The position numbers and the translations under genes are program-made. Shown here in pieces: positions 44,625-52,215 of a stretch of 64,000 nt of DNA; the stretch's first letter is position 1, and every line of letters begins with the position of its first letter. The notes beneath the pieces were generated by a model. That model searched no databases and was not told where the DNA came from. It worked only from the letters and a program-made list of their open reading frames with translations. The stretch comes from Methylobacterium sp. CB376 (GTDB lineage Bacteria; Pseudomonadota; Alphaproteobacteria; Rhizobiales; Beijerinckiaceae), in the NCBI RefSeq assembly GCF_029714205.1, contig NZ_CP121648.1, positions 1,488,001-1,552,000 on the forward strand, written 5' to 3'.

Positions 44625-45348
44625 ATGCGGCTCGTAGCCGTCGTCATCCCTGTGTCGGATGTCGACCGTGCCCAGCCGTTCTACCGCGGCCTGGGCTGGC
44701 GGCCGGATGCAGACTTCGCCTCCGGCGACGGCTGGTACGCGGTCCCGTTCACGCCGCCCGGCTCCGGCGCCTCGGTCATCCTCGGCGCGAACCTCACGGC
44801 CGCCGCACCCGGCTCCGCCCGGGGATCGTACCGCGTCGTCTCCGACATCGAGGCGGCTCGCCAGGATCTGCGCCGTCGCGGTGTCGAGGTCAGCCAGAGG
44901 TTTCACGGTGCGGACAACGCGCGCACGGGCACGGACGAGCCCTGCCTGTTCGGGCGCGGCCGGGTCGGCGGCGGACCCCGGGCAACGCAGCGACCGCGCG
45001 CACGCCTCGTTCAGTCACACGCTGTCCGGACGATCATGTCCGGACAGCGTGTGACAGGTCCGCGCGGCGCTTGAGCGAAGCCGACATCCGCATTGCGGAG
45101 CAATCCGTCGGATGTCGGATGATCCGGACGGCAACGGCCGGCTGCTCCAGGACGTCACCGAGCGACTCCCGGGCCGGGTGGAGGCCGGCACGACCTTCCC
45201 CTCGGGCGCCGATCCCGCGGCGACGCTCCGCCGCGCGGCTGCGGCGCACGGCGCGCACGAGACGCGGACCGGCGCGCACGATGAGGATTGGCCCGACCGG
45301 TACGCCCGGTCCATTGCCGGCGGGCAAGCCGGCAGGCCGTTGCCGCAC
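44625..45348 (+). pseudogene. VOC/glyoxalase-family gene broken by a frameshift and by repeat R5
   Basis: The first part (44625 to about 44960) encodes a normal VOC start (MRLVAVVIPVSDVDRAQPFY, then RGLGWRPDADF and YRVVSDIEAARQDLRRRGVE). Near 44960 the match moves to the +1 frame (ADPGQRSDRAHASFS up to 45015). The element R5 (about 45016-45120) then interrupts the gene. Coding resumes at 45121 with DPDGNGRLLQDVTERLPGRV, continuing to about AGRPLP at 45345. Joining ASFS to DPDGNG restores a known VOC segment. The gene is dead unless spliced in some way. Its reading frame then runs on into the FMN reductase gene. Confidence 0.78.
45014..45120 (-). repeat. two-hairpin dispersed repeat, copy R5 (reverse), inside a gene
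   Basis: An 18-bp perfect hairpin (GTCACACGCTGTCCGGAC, loop GATCAT, complement to 45055) stands where hairpin 2 sits in other copies but has a different sequence. The shared linker CGCGCGGCGCTTGAGCGAAG and hairpin 1 (CCGACATCCG..CGGATGTCGG with ATTGC-GGA-GCAAT inside) follow. It splits the VOC gene, so it arrived after that gene. Confidence 0.85.
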
Positions 45349-45441
45349 GAGGCGCCGCATGCTGGAGTTTCATCATCAGCGACGGATCGTCGGCGGCCGA
45401 CGACCCGCACGCTGCCGGAAGCCGGCCGCCGAGTGACTGGG

Positions 45442-46032
45442 ATGAGCAACCGAATTCTTGTCTTCTACGGCTCCTACCGGTCCGACCGGACGGGGATCCG
45501 ACTGGCGGAGTTCCTGGTCGAGCGGCTGCGCCGCCGCGGGGACGAGGTCGAGCTGATCGACGCCAAGGCCATCAATCTCCCGATGCTCGACCGGATGTAC
45601 AAGGAGTACCCGAAGGGCGAAGCTCCCGACGGCCTCGAGCAGCTGGCGCAGAAGATTCGCGGCGCCGACGGGTTCGTGTTCGTGACCGGCGAGTACAACT
45701 GGGGCGTCCAGCCCGGATTGAAGAACCTGACCGACCACTTCCTGGAGGAGTGGTTCTGGCGTCCTGCAGCGATCGCGAGCTACTCGGCCGGCCGTCTGTC
45801 CGGCGCGCGGGCGGCGACCGCCTGGCACGGCACGCTCTCCGAGATGGGGATGATCGTCATATCGAGCACGATCGCGGTCGGTCCCATCGGATCAACCTTG
45901 TCGCCCGAGGGCGAACCGACCGGCGAGGGCGGCCGGGCCCTCGACGCTGCGTTCCCGCGCTTCGCCGACGATCTCACGTGGTGGGTCGAAGCGGCCAAGA
46001 TGCAGCGGCAACGCAAGCAGCCGCCGTACTGA
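45442..46032 (+). CDS. NAD(P)H-dependent FMN reductase
   Basis: A 196-residue flavodoxin-like reductase: ILVFYGSYRSDRTGIRLAEF binds the FMN phosphate, followed by DAKAINLPMLDRMYKEYPKG and FVTGEYNWGVQPGLKNLTDH, the family signature (usually EYN-S/H-P-LKN). The start at ATG 45442 is fixed by that N-terminus. It stands between two broken genes and has otherwise normal length, so it may still work. Provides reduced flavin or reduces quinone/azo compounds; the substrate is open. Confidence 0.85.
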   Translation: MSNRILVFYGSYRSDRTGIRLAEFLVERLRRRGDEVELIDAKAINLPMLDRMYKEYPKGEAPDGLEQLAQKIRGADGFVFVTGEYNWGVQPGLKNLTDHFLEEWFWRPAAIASYSAGRLSGARAATAWHGTLSEMGMIVISSTIAVGPIGSTLSPEGEPTGEGGRALDAAFPRFADDLTWWVEAAKMQRQRKQPPY

Positions 46033-46097
46033 GCACGAAGACGTCGATCCTGGCGGCGGAGACGATCCGGGCGATCTCGGCGCAGAGGAGTTCCGTC

Positions 46098-46446
46098 ATG
46101 CGACCCGACATGGTTCCCGGAGCGAGCTTCCCCGACGATGAACCGGCGGACCATACCGGCAAGCGTCGGAAGCTGTCCGACCTGCAAGGGCAGCACCCGA
46201 TGATCCCGGTTCTCAGCCGCGGCGGTTTCTGCCCCGAGGACCGCCGGCGGCACGAGGGCTTGGTTCAGCGTCGTCGTGAGCGCGAAGTCGGTTACTGCCG
46301 CCTCGTTACGTTCAGGGAACGCGCCGGCCCGATCGGGATATCGGTACGCCCGAGCTGAAAGCTGCATGGAAGGAAGGGAGAAAGGAGGGCTTCAATCCTC
46401 ACGGAATGAGCTATGCGCACACCATCGGCGAACAGGATCAGGATCT
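46098..46446 (+). pseudogene. redoxin (AhpC/TSA-type) gene with internal deletion
   Basis: The N-terminal 75 codons from ATG 46098 look like a peroxiredoxin-type redoxin (VPGASFPDDEPADHTGKRRK, LSDLQGQ, LSRGGFCPEDRRRHEGLVQR, EVGYCRLVT). The frame then ends at 46358. In another frame, from 46334, the usual C-terminus appears (DIGTPELKAAWKEGRKEGFN, PHGMSYAHT). The middle of the protein, roughly 100 residues of the thioredoxin fold, is missing. Confidence 0.72.
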
Positions 46447-46781
46447 GGGTTGTTTCCGCCGCTCCGGCGTCCTCCTTCCGGTGCCGGATGTGACAAGGTG
46501 CGCGCCCCCCGGCGGTGCTGGCTGGTGCTCCCGGCCGGGTCCGACCTGCGCCGCTGACCAGGACCAAGCCGCCGACGGGCTGAGAACCGCTCGCACGGAA
46601 TAGAGTCACCGCTGCCCATCATTCTGGCCCGCGTGCTCGCAAGCGAAAGATCCGTGGCGCTTGCGCAATTGCCGTGTGCGTGTGCATCGAGGCGGCTCCC
46701 TGCGCCCCCGCGCACTCCGTTGCCGGGATAGGTGATTCGGGTTACGTTCAGGTAACCTGGGCGTTCTGGGCAGTGCTTGCG
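46447..46781. other. no recognised gene; upstream region of the AraC regulator
   Basis: Holds the AraC gene promoter. A GGTTAC-GTTCAG-GTAACC inverted repeat at 46740-46757 lies 25 bp upstream of the AraC start and could be an autoregulatory site. Confidence 0.4.
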
Positions 46782-47735
46782 ATGGAGCTTCAGGGACACA
46801 CCGCGTTCAAGTACGTGACGGGCAGACGGTTGGGGACGTCGTCCGGTCGCGGCTGGACGAGCGTCCTGGCCGAGCGCTGGGATCATGAGGCTGGTGCCCT
46901 GCCCTCGCTGCTTCCCCGGGAAACCGAGGTTGCGGTTCTGCTCAGCGGCCGTTCCCTCGTGTACCGCGAGGGGGCTGGGTTGCGGCAGAGGACTCCCGGT
47001 CATTCCGGGACCGTCTGGCTCTGCCCGGCCGGCATCCGGGAAGAACGCATCGACTTCGAGCAGCCGCTCCACGATTGTCTGCACATCTTCCTGCCGCCCG
47101 ATCCGTTCGCGGAGTGCGTGCTGCAGGATCTCAATATCGATCCTGCTCGTGCGGGGCTTCGCTATGAAGCAATCGCCTACGATCCGTTCATCGAGCAGAT
47201 TGCATTCGCGATCAACCGCGAGCTGCAGGCAGAAACCTCCGCCGGACGCCTGCTGGTCGAGTCGCTCGCCCGGTCACTTTCGGCATATCTCGTTAACCGC
47301 TATTCGGAACTTTCGACGCGGGCGATAGGATTTTCGTCCGAGGCTAAGCCGATCGACAGCCGGCGAATGTCGCGCGTTTTAGAGTTCATCGGAGCCCGCC
47401 TTGATCAGAACTTTACCGTAGCGGAACTGTCATCAGTCGCCTGCATGAGTCAGGCCCATTTCGCGCGCGCATTCAAGGCAACGACCGGGCACGCGCCGCA
47501 CGCGTTCGTAAGCCGGATGCGTCTCGAATCAGCGAAGCGGATGCTGGCCGATGGCCTCCGGCCGATCGGCGAGATCGCCCTGGCTGCCGGCTTCTCTTCG
47601 CAATCCAACTTCTCGAGGGCGTTCCGCAGCGCCGTGGGCCTGCCGCCCGGTGACTATCGCCGCAGCCAAGCCCGATCGCGAGCCGCATCGGGAGATCTCA
47701 CGCAGGCAGGGCAGCGATCGTCAGTCGCGGAATAG
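46782..47735 (+). CDS. AraC-family transcriptional regulator
   Basis: A 317-residue regulator with an N-terminal cupin-like sensing region and a C-terminal double HTH (ARLDQNFTVAELSSVACMSQ, HFARAFKATTGHAPHAFV, and AGFSSQSNFSRAFRSAVGLP). The ATG at 46782 begins MELQGHTAFKYVTG. Codon use is less GC3-biased than in the flanking core genes, in line with an acquired segment. Target genes cannot be told; the neighbours on both sides are remnants or regulators. Confidence 0.85.
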   Translation: MELQGHTAFKYVTGRRLGTSSGRGWTSVLAERWDHEAGALPSLLPRETEVAVLLSGRSLVYREGAGLRQRTPGHSGTVWLCPAGIREERIDFEQPLHDCLHIFLPPDPFAECVLQDLNIDPARAGLRYEAIAYDPFIEQIAFAINRELQAETSAGRLLVESLARSLSAYLVNRYSELSTRAIGFSSEAKPIDSRRMSRVLEFIGARLDQNFTVAELSSVACMSQAHFARAFKATTGHAPHAFVSRMRLESAKRMLADGLRPIGEIALAAGFSSQSNFSRAFRSAVGLPPGDYRRSQARSRAASGDLTQAGQRSSVAE

Positions 47736-47829
47736 CGACGCGCAGGCCGTGAATAGCGGAGCCGCTTCACGGCTGGCACTCTCTCACGGATGCCGCGACC
47801 ACGCCGTAGCGGTGGCAGGCCGAACCGCG

Positions 47830-48750
47830 ATGAGAACACCAAATCACCTGAATGCGCTGCGCACCTTCGAGGCTGCCGCCCGGCATCTCAGCTACGTCGC
47901 CGCTGGGGACGAGTTGGGTGTGACGCCCGCTGCCGTCAGTCAGCTCGTCCGCGGCCTGGAGGAGACGCTCGGTGTAAAGCTGTTCCGCCGTTCGCGGTCA
48001 GGTCCGGCTAGGCTCGAACTCACCGACCTTGCCCAGTCCGCTATTCCGGATCTGCAGGCCGGCTTCTACCACCTGGCAGTCGTCATCGAGCGGCTGAGGA
48101 CGGGTAGCGCTTCCGCTGCCATTCGCGTCGCCGTGCCGTCAGCGTTCGCAGACAAGTGGCTGCTGCCCCGGGTACAGCGCTTCCGCCACGATCATCCGGA
48201 CTACGATCTGCACATCGGTACGAACTGCCGGTTCGGGGAACTGGCTGCCGGCAGGCTCGACATCTGCGTCTGGTTCGGCGCAGAGCCCTCGCCCGGGTTC
48301 CAGTCGACTCTTCTGCTGCGGGAGGGGTGCTTTCCCGTCTGCAATCCCAATCAGGTTGCCGGTTACCGGCCGCCACGATGTGCCGATGAGTTAAACCGCT
48401 TTCCGCTCATCCACGACGTCTCGGCAGCGGCGAGAGGCACGTCCTTGACGTGGCGCGCCTGGCTCCAGCGCGCAGGCATCGGCGGCATCGATACGGGGCG
48501 CGGGCTGCATCTCGATGATCCCGGTGCAGCGATCCAGGCCGCCGTCGCGGGCTGCGGCGTCGCGCTCGCCCGGAGCGCCCTGGTCCGAGCCGAGCTTGAG
48601 GAGAGGCGCTTGTTTCGCCCGTTCGGCGCGCGCCTCGGATCGGAACTCGGCTACTACGCCCTCCGTCGGCGCGAGGACGCGGACAGGGAGCCCGTCGCGT
48701 TATTCCACGACTGGCTAATCGCAGAAGCCCGGCGAGATCGCGAGGCGTGA
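47830..48750 (+). CDS. LysR-family regulator (GcvA-like)
   Basis: A 306-residue LysR protein: HLNALRTFEAAARHLSYVAA, LGVTPAAVSQLVRGLEETLG, and LRTGSASAAIRVAVPSAFAD at the start of the effector domain; FGELAAGRLDICVWFGAEPS is the GcvA/AmpR-like region. The start is ATG 47830. Runs in tandem with the AraC gene but 95 bp apart. Slightly lower GC3 than the flanks. Possibly controlled or controlling the lost genes around 44.6-46.4 kb. Confidence 0.85.
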   Translation: MRTPNHLNALRTFEAAARHLSYVAAGDELGVTPAAVSQLVRGLEETLGVKLFRRSRSGPARLELTDLAQSAIPDLQAGFYHLAVVIERLRTGSASAAIRVAVPSAFADKWLLPRVQRFRHDHPDYDLHIGTNCRFGELAAGRLDICVWFGAEPSPGFQSTLLLREGCFPVCNPNQVAGYRPPRCADELNRFPLIHDVSAAARGTSLTWRAWLQRAGIGGIDTGRGLHLDDPGAAIQAAVAGCGVALARSALVRAELEERRLFRPFGARLGSELGYYALRRREDADREPVALFHDWLIAEARRDREA

Positions 48751-48898
48751 GCACGCTCAATATTTTCTTTCTCCCGCATGCAGAACATCTTGTTTGCATC
48801 TGAGGGCAGCAATCCTCATGGTGAGATCACCGTGGCATGCAGATGCGGACGACGAGCGCGAGGGGTGACTCTCATGGCTGGCGTTGCGTACGGTATGC

Positions 48899-49022
48899 GT
48901 CATACGACATCCGGTTGATTGCTTCGCCATCTCGCATTTCGGCCATGCGGATGTCGGCTTCGCTCGGGCGCCGCGCGGGCTTGGGATACGGGATCCGCTT
49001 GGATCAAGCGGATCCCGGATCA
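48899..49022 (+). repeat. two-hairpin dispersed repeat, copy R6
   Basis: Hairpin 1 arms CGACATCCG and CGGATGTCG; interior GATTGCTTCGCCATCTC; a single GGGCGCCGCGCGGGC linker; hairpin 2 GGGATCCGCTTGGATCAAGC closing with GGATCCCGG. Lies behind the LysR gene. Confidence 0.85.
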
Positions 49023-49035
49023 GTCAGCAACCCAG

Positions 49036-49215
49036 CTATTCCGCCACGACGAAGCACGCCTCGTAACCGTTGGCGTGCTTCGTGATCAGCTTGATCCAGC
49101 CCGAAATCAAATCAATGATCGCGTGTTTTGGATCACGATTCGTAGCGTGCGGATCTTTGTAAGTCGGTCTACGGTCATTCTTGCCGCGGGCGAGTGATAA
49201 TCCTGTTTGCGACAC
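49036..49215 (-). CDS. 59-codon frame, probably the remnant 3' end of a lost gene
   Basis: A minus-strand frame from GTG 49215 to TAG at 49036. The last twenty codons (WIKLITKHANGYEACFVVAE) have strong protein-like composition and GC-rich third positions; upstream codons are AT-richer and less convincing. There is no good ribosome site: GAGG lies directly on the GTG. More likely a gene fragment than a full gene. Not recognised. Confidence 0.35.
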   Translation of the reverse strand: MSQTGLSLARGKNDRRPTYKDPHATNRDPKHAIIDLISGWIKLITKHANGYEACFVVAE

Positions 49216-49233
49216 CTCTGCGAGGAGGAAGCG

Positions 49234-49812
49234 ATGCTCAAGTGGAATTTGCTTTCTTGCGTCAGCCTTCGATTGGCTTCAATCGTCGTGTTTGGCTCGG
49301 CGATCGCTGGCTTGGGCGGCCTGGCCCTTGCCCAGCAGGACAAGTACGGCGTGAGCGTCCCGGGCGGGCTCTCGTTCTCCGAGTTCAGGGGATACGAGGG
49401 CTGGCAGCTCGTCTCAACCAGCCACAGCGACAAACTGGTCGCGGTGATCCTCGCCAATCCCGTGATGATCGACGCCTACCGGACCGGCATCCCAGGAAAC
49501 GGGAAGCCCTTCCCGGACGGTTCCAAGATGGCGAAGGTTCATTGGAACCCAGCGAGGCAGCAGTACTTTCCGGACACGACGGTGCCGGGCACCCAGCACG
49601 ATGTGGATTTCATGGTGAAGGACAGCAAGCGGTTCGCGGATAGCGGCGGGTGGGGATACGCCGTGTTCGAATACGACGCTGCGAGCGAGACCTTCTCGCC
49701 CGGCACCCCGGAGAACCAGCCGCCGCAGGCGAACGACGCCAAGTGCGGGTTCGCGTGCCACACCATCGTGGAGAAGAGAGACTACGTCTTCACGGAATTC
49801 GCGAAGAGGTGA
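49234..49812 (+). CDS. cytochrome P460-family protein with CxxxCH haem motif
   Basis: A 192-residue exported haem protein. The leader SIVVFGSAIAGLGGLALA ends near AQQDKYG. The P460 fold is recognisable in YEGWQLVSTSHSDKLVAVIL, KPFPDGSKMAKVHW, the DVDFMVKDSKRFADSGGWGY core and a C-terminal haem site AKCGFACHTIV. The haem site reads C171-x3-C175-H176, one residue longer than the usual CxxCH. Start ATG 49234 with GAGGAGG. P460 cytochromes oxidise hydroxylamine or bind NO; the role here is open. Confidence 0.8.
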   Translation: MLKWNLLSCVSLRLASIVVFGSAIAGLGGLALAQQDKYGVSVPGGLSFSEFRGYEGWQLVSTSHSDKLVAVILANPVMIDAYRTGIPGNGKPFPDGSKMAKVHWNPARQQYFPDTTVPGTQHDVDFMVKDSKRFADSGGWGYAVFEYDAASETFSPGTPENQPPQANDAKCGFACHTIVEKRDYVFTEFAKR

Positions 49813-50170
49813 TGGTGAGCTCCAGCTTGAGGCGAAAGGAACCGGCGTCCTCGTGCCCGGCCGTGCCGAAGCCCGTGATACGAAATCCGAATGATTGCTT
49901 CGCAATGCGGATTTCGTATGGGTTCCTCACCGGCTTCGCCGTCCGTCACGGATGAAGCCTGAGCGTGCATGCGGTCAGAGTTTGGCACGCTGGCATAGCG
50001 ACTTTCTGTTGAGCGGATCACGTCAAAGGCGCGCCGGTATGAATTAGATCGTGTCAACCTCTCACACTTTGCTCCCTTCATGGTTGGGCTCGGGGGACCT
50101 AAGGGCGGAATATGTCATGGCCGGCATCATATGCCGAGACCGCTTCTGGCGAAGAGACCATCCTCCTCCG
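49813..50170. other. no gene; holds repeat R7 and an AT-richer stretch
   Basis: Between the P460 gene and the end of the transporter gene. Contains R7 and, at about 49970-50110, unassigned sequence with less GC than the flanks. No plausible frame. Confidence 0.4.
49878..49919 (+). repeat. single-hairpin relative of the dispersed repeat, R7
   Basis: Arms ATACGAAATCCG and CGGATTTCGTAT (12 bp, perfect) around ATTGC-TTC-GCAAT. The core is the same as inside hairpin 1 of the full copies but the arms have changed together. No hairpin 2. Confidence 0.75.
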
Positions 50171-51499
50171 TCAGCGAGGCTCCACGGCATCCCGCCTGCG
50201 CGCCAGCGTCTCCTGCCGCTGCCCGAGCCAGAGTCCGGCGCCGAGCCAGATCAAGGAGAGCGGAACCGCGATGAGCGGCAGCGCTGCGGGGCCGAGGCCG
50301 GCGAGACCGGTCAGGTCGTACGACCACGCGCCGACCTGGTCGCCGAGCCGGTAGACCACCGTGTCGATGAAGCTCTTGGCCTTGTAGCGGTCCTCCCGGT
50401 CGAGGACGGTGAACAGCACCTCGCGCGTGGGCTTGGCGACCGCGAAGTTCGCGGCGCGCCGCAGCACGTTGAAGACCACCACGGCGGCGATCGTGGGGGC
50501 CAGCGCCAGCACCGCGAAGCCGATGAGCGTCACGGTCGGCAGGATGGCGAGCGTCGGACCAACCCCGATCCGGCGCACGATGCGCCCGGTGAGGAAGAAC
50601 TGGATGCCCAGCGTCAGCGCATTCGCCGCCAAGTCGACGCTGGCGAAGAAGGCGGTCTGCGCCCCGCGGTCGGGAAAGCTGCGCTTGGCGATCCCCGCCT
50701 GCTCGAAGTACAGGAAGGTCGAGGTGATGGAGTAGAGCAGCAGGATCAGGCTGATCGCCAGGAGGTAGGGCGAGCGCAGCGCGCGGGTCATGCCCGCCGT
50801 CACGCTGCCGCCGATGGCCTGCGTGCCGGCGCCCGACCGCCGGTGCAGCGCGTCCGAGAGCCGCGCGAGCCCGCGCATGCTGAACACCGCGACCTCCAGG
50901 AGGAGGGCCGCAGCCAGGAGGAGCACGGCGGTCGGCACGTCCCGCGCCAGCACCGCCGTGAACGCCGAGCCCGCGATGGCCCCGAGCGTCGCGCCCGCCG
51001 CGATGAAGCCGAACAGCCGCTTGCCCTGCTCGGTGTCGAACACGTCCACGATCGTCGCCCAGAAGATCGAGACGACGAACAGGTTGAAGACCGACAGCCA
51101 GACGAAGAAGGCCCGCCCGATCCACACCACCTGCTCGCCCTCCGCGCGCGCGATGGCGCCCGCGAACAGGAGGATGTTGAGGGCGAAGAAGCGGTAGGTG
51201 AGGGGCACGAAGCGCGCGCGCGGCAGGGTGCGCACCAGCCACGCGAAGGGCACGTTGAGCGTCAGCATGCCGAGCAGCGTCGCGGTGAACAGCCAGGGCA
51301 GGTTCTCCAGCCCGCCTGCGAGGCCCATCTGGTCGCGGATCGGCCGCATCACGTAGTACGAGGACAGGATCGAGAAGATGTAGAGCCAGGACCAGGCCAG
51401 GGCCGACGTCTCCCCGGGGCGCACGTCGATCAGCCGCCGCAGCCAGCCCGGCGCCTGCGCGCCGAGGCCGCTCGTCGCGGGTGTCGCGTCCCTCCTCAC
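50171..51499 (-). CDS. NTP/NDP exchange-type membrane transporter (Npt1/MFS-like)
   Basis: A 442-residue integral membrane protein with about twelve helices; it has the Npt1-like N-terminus (DVRPGETSALAWSWLYIFSI, then SSYYVMRPIRDQMGLAGG) followed by FWATIVDVFDTEQGKRLFGF and the late FVAVGRASREVLFT-like segment (FAVAKPTREVLFTVLDREDR). The GTG at 51499 is used because it overlaps the stop of the gene upstream (GTGA); earlier codons belong to that gene's shadow. Nucleotide exchange is known only for intracellular bacteria, so the real cargo is unknown here. Confidence 0.76.
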   Translation of the reverse strand: MRRDATPATSGLGAQAPGWLRRLIDVRPGETSALAWSWLYIFSILSSYYVMRPIRDQMGLAGGLENLPWLFTATLLGMLTLNVPFAWLVRTLPRARFVPLTYRFFALNILLFAGAIARAEGEQVVWIGRAFFVWLSVFNLFVVSIFWATIVDVFDTEQGKRLFGFIAAGATLGAIAGSAFTAVLARDVPTAVLLLAAALLLEVAVFSMRGLARLSDALHRRSGAGTQAIGGSVTAGMTRALRSPYLLAISLILLLYSITSTFLYFEQAGIAKRSFPDRGAQTAFFASVDLAANALTLGIQFFLTGRIVRRIGVGPTLAILPTVTLIGFAVLALAPTIAAVVVFNVLRRAANFAVAKPTREVLFTVLDREDRYKAKSFIDTVVYRLGDQVGAWSYDLTGLAGLGPAALPLIAVPLSLIWLGAGLWLGQRQETLARRRDAVEPR

Positions 51500-52215
51500 G
51501 GGACGAGTCCGAAAGCCTTGCGCGCCTCGGCGGCGGTGACGTCGAGGCCGAAGCCCGGGCTCCCCATCGCGAAGCGCTTGGCCGCGTCGAGCGGGCCGAC
51601 CACCACGGGGTCGAAGCCGGCATCGCGCACGAGACCCTCGGCCACCGCCACGGCCTCGGCGTCGTCGCCGGCGAGCGGCACAGCCATGAGTCCGCCGGAG
51701 CGGTGGGCGTTCGTTCGAAAGACCTTGGAGTTCGCCGCGTTGAACGCCCGCACGATCCGCGCCCCGGAGAGGTACTTCGCCGAGGTCGCCCCGATGCCCC
51801 GCTCCTCGGCCTCCGCCGCGAGATCGCCGTCGCGCGCCCGCGTGGCATTGCCGGCGTCGAGCACGATCTTGCCCGCGAGGGCCCGCGCGTAGTCCCGCCC
51901 GAGGTCCGGATAGGCCTTGTAGGGCACGGCGAGCAGCACCGCCCCGCCGAAGGCGAGCGCCTGCGCGACGGTGCCGGCCTTGGCCTGCGGCCCCTGCTCC
52001 TTCACGAGATCCGCCAGTTCCTCCGGGTGGCGCGAGGCGAAGAGCACCGGGTGCCCCGCCTTGATCCACAATCCTCCGATGGTGCTGCCGATGTTGCCCG
52101 CCCCGATCACCCCGACCGGCATCTTCTGCGGCTGGCCGCGGGCCGGCAGCGCGCCCGCGAGCGCGCCGACCGCGGCAAGCGTGAGCACGGCGCGACGGTT
52201 CGGGTCAGAGGCCAT
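51496..52215 (-). CDS. NADP/F420-dependent oxidoreductase, Tat-exported
   Basis: A 239-residue protein. A twin-arginine-like leader (SDPNRRAVLTLAAVGALAGA) precedes a Rossmann domain (VGVIGAGNIGSTIGGLW; ASRHPEELADLV; the LAVPYKA loop) of the NADP:F420 / ProC-like reductase group, with IVRAFNAANSKVF typical of NPR proteins. An export signal on such an enzyme is unusual. It overlaps the aldo/keto reductase by 11 bp and the transporter by 4 bp, so the three form one operon. Confidence 0.8.
   Translation of the reverse strand: MASDPNRRAVLTLAAVGALAGALPARGQPQKMPVGVIGAGNIGSTIGGLWIKAGHPVLFASRHPEELADLVKEQGPQAKAGTVAQALAFGGAVLLAVPYKAYPDLGRDYARALAGKIVLDAGNATRARDGDLAAEAEERGIGATSAKYLSGARIVRAFNAANSKVFRTNAHRSGGLMAVPLAGDDAEAVAVAEGLVRDAGFDPVVVGPLDAAKRFAMGSPGFGLDVTAAEARKAFGLVP

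Noticed and set aside
45112..46032. A fusion of the VOC remnant with the FMN reductase
   Set aside because: The frame is open by chance after the loss of the VOC stop; the reductase has a normal start at 45442.
50051..51892. A 613-codon plus-strand frame over the transporter gene
   Set aside because: Shadow of a membrane protein gene; the true gene is on the minus strand with recognisable helices and motifs.
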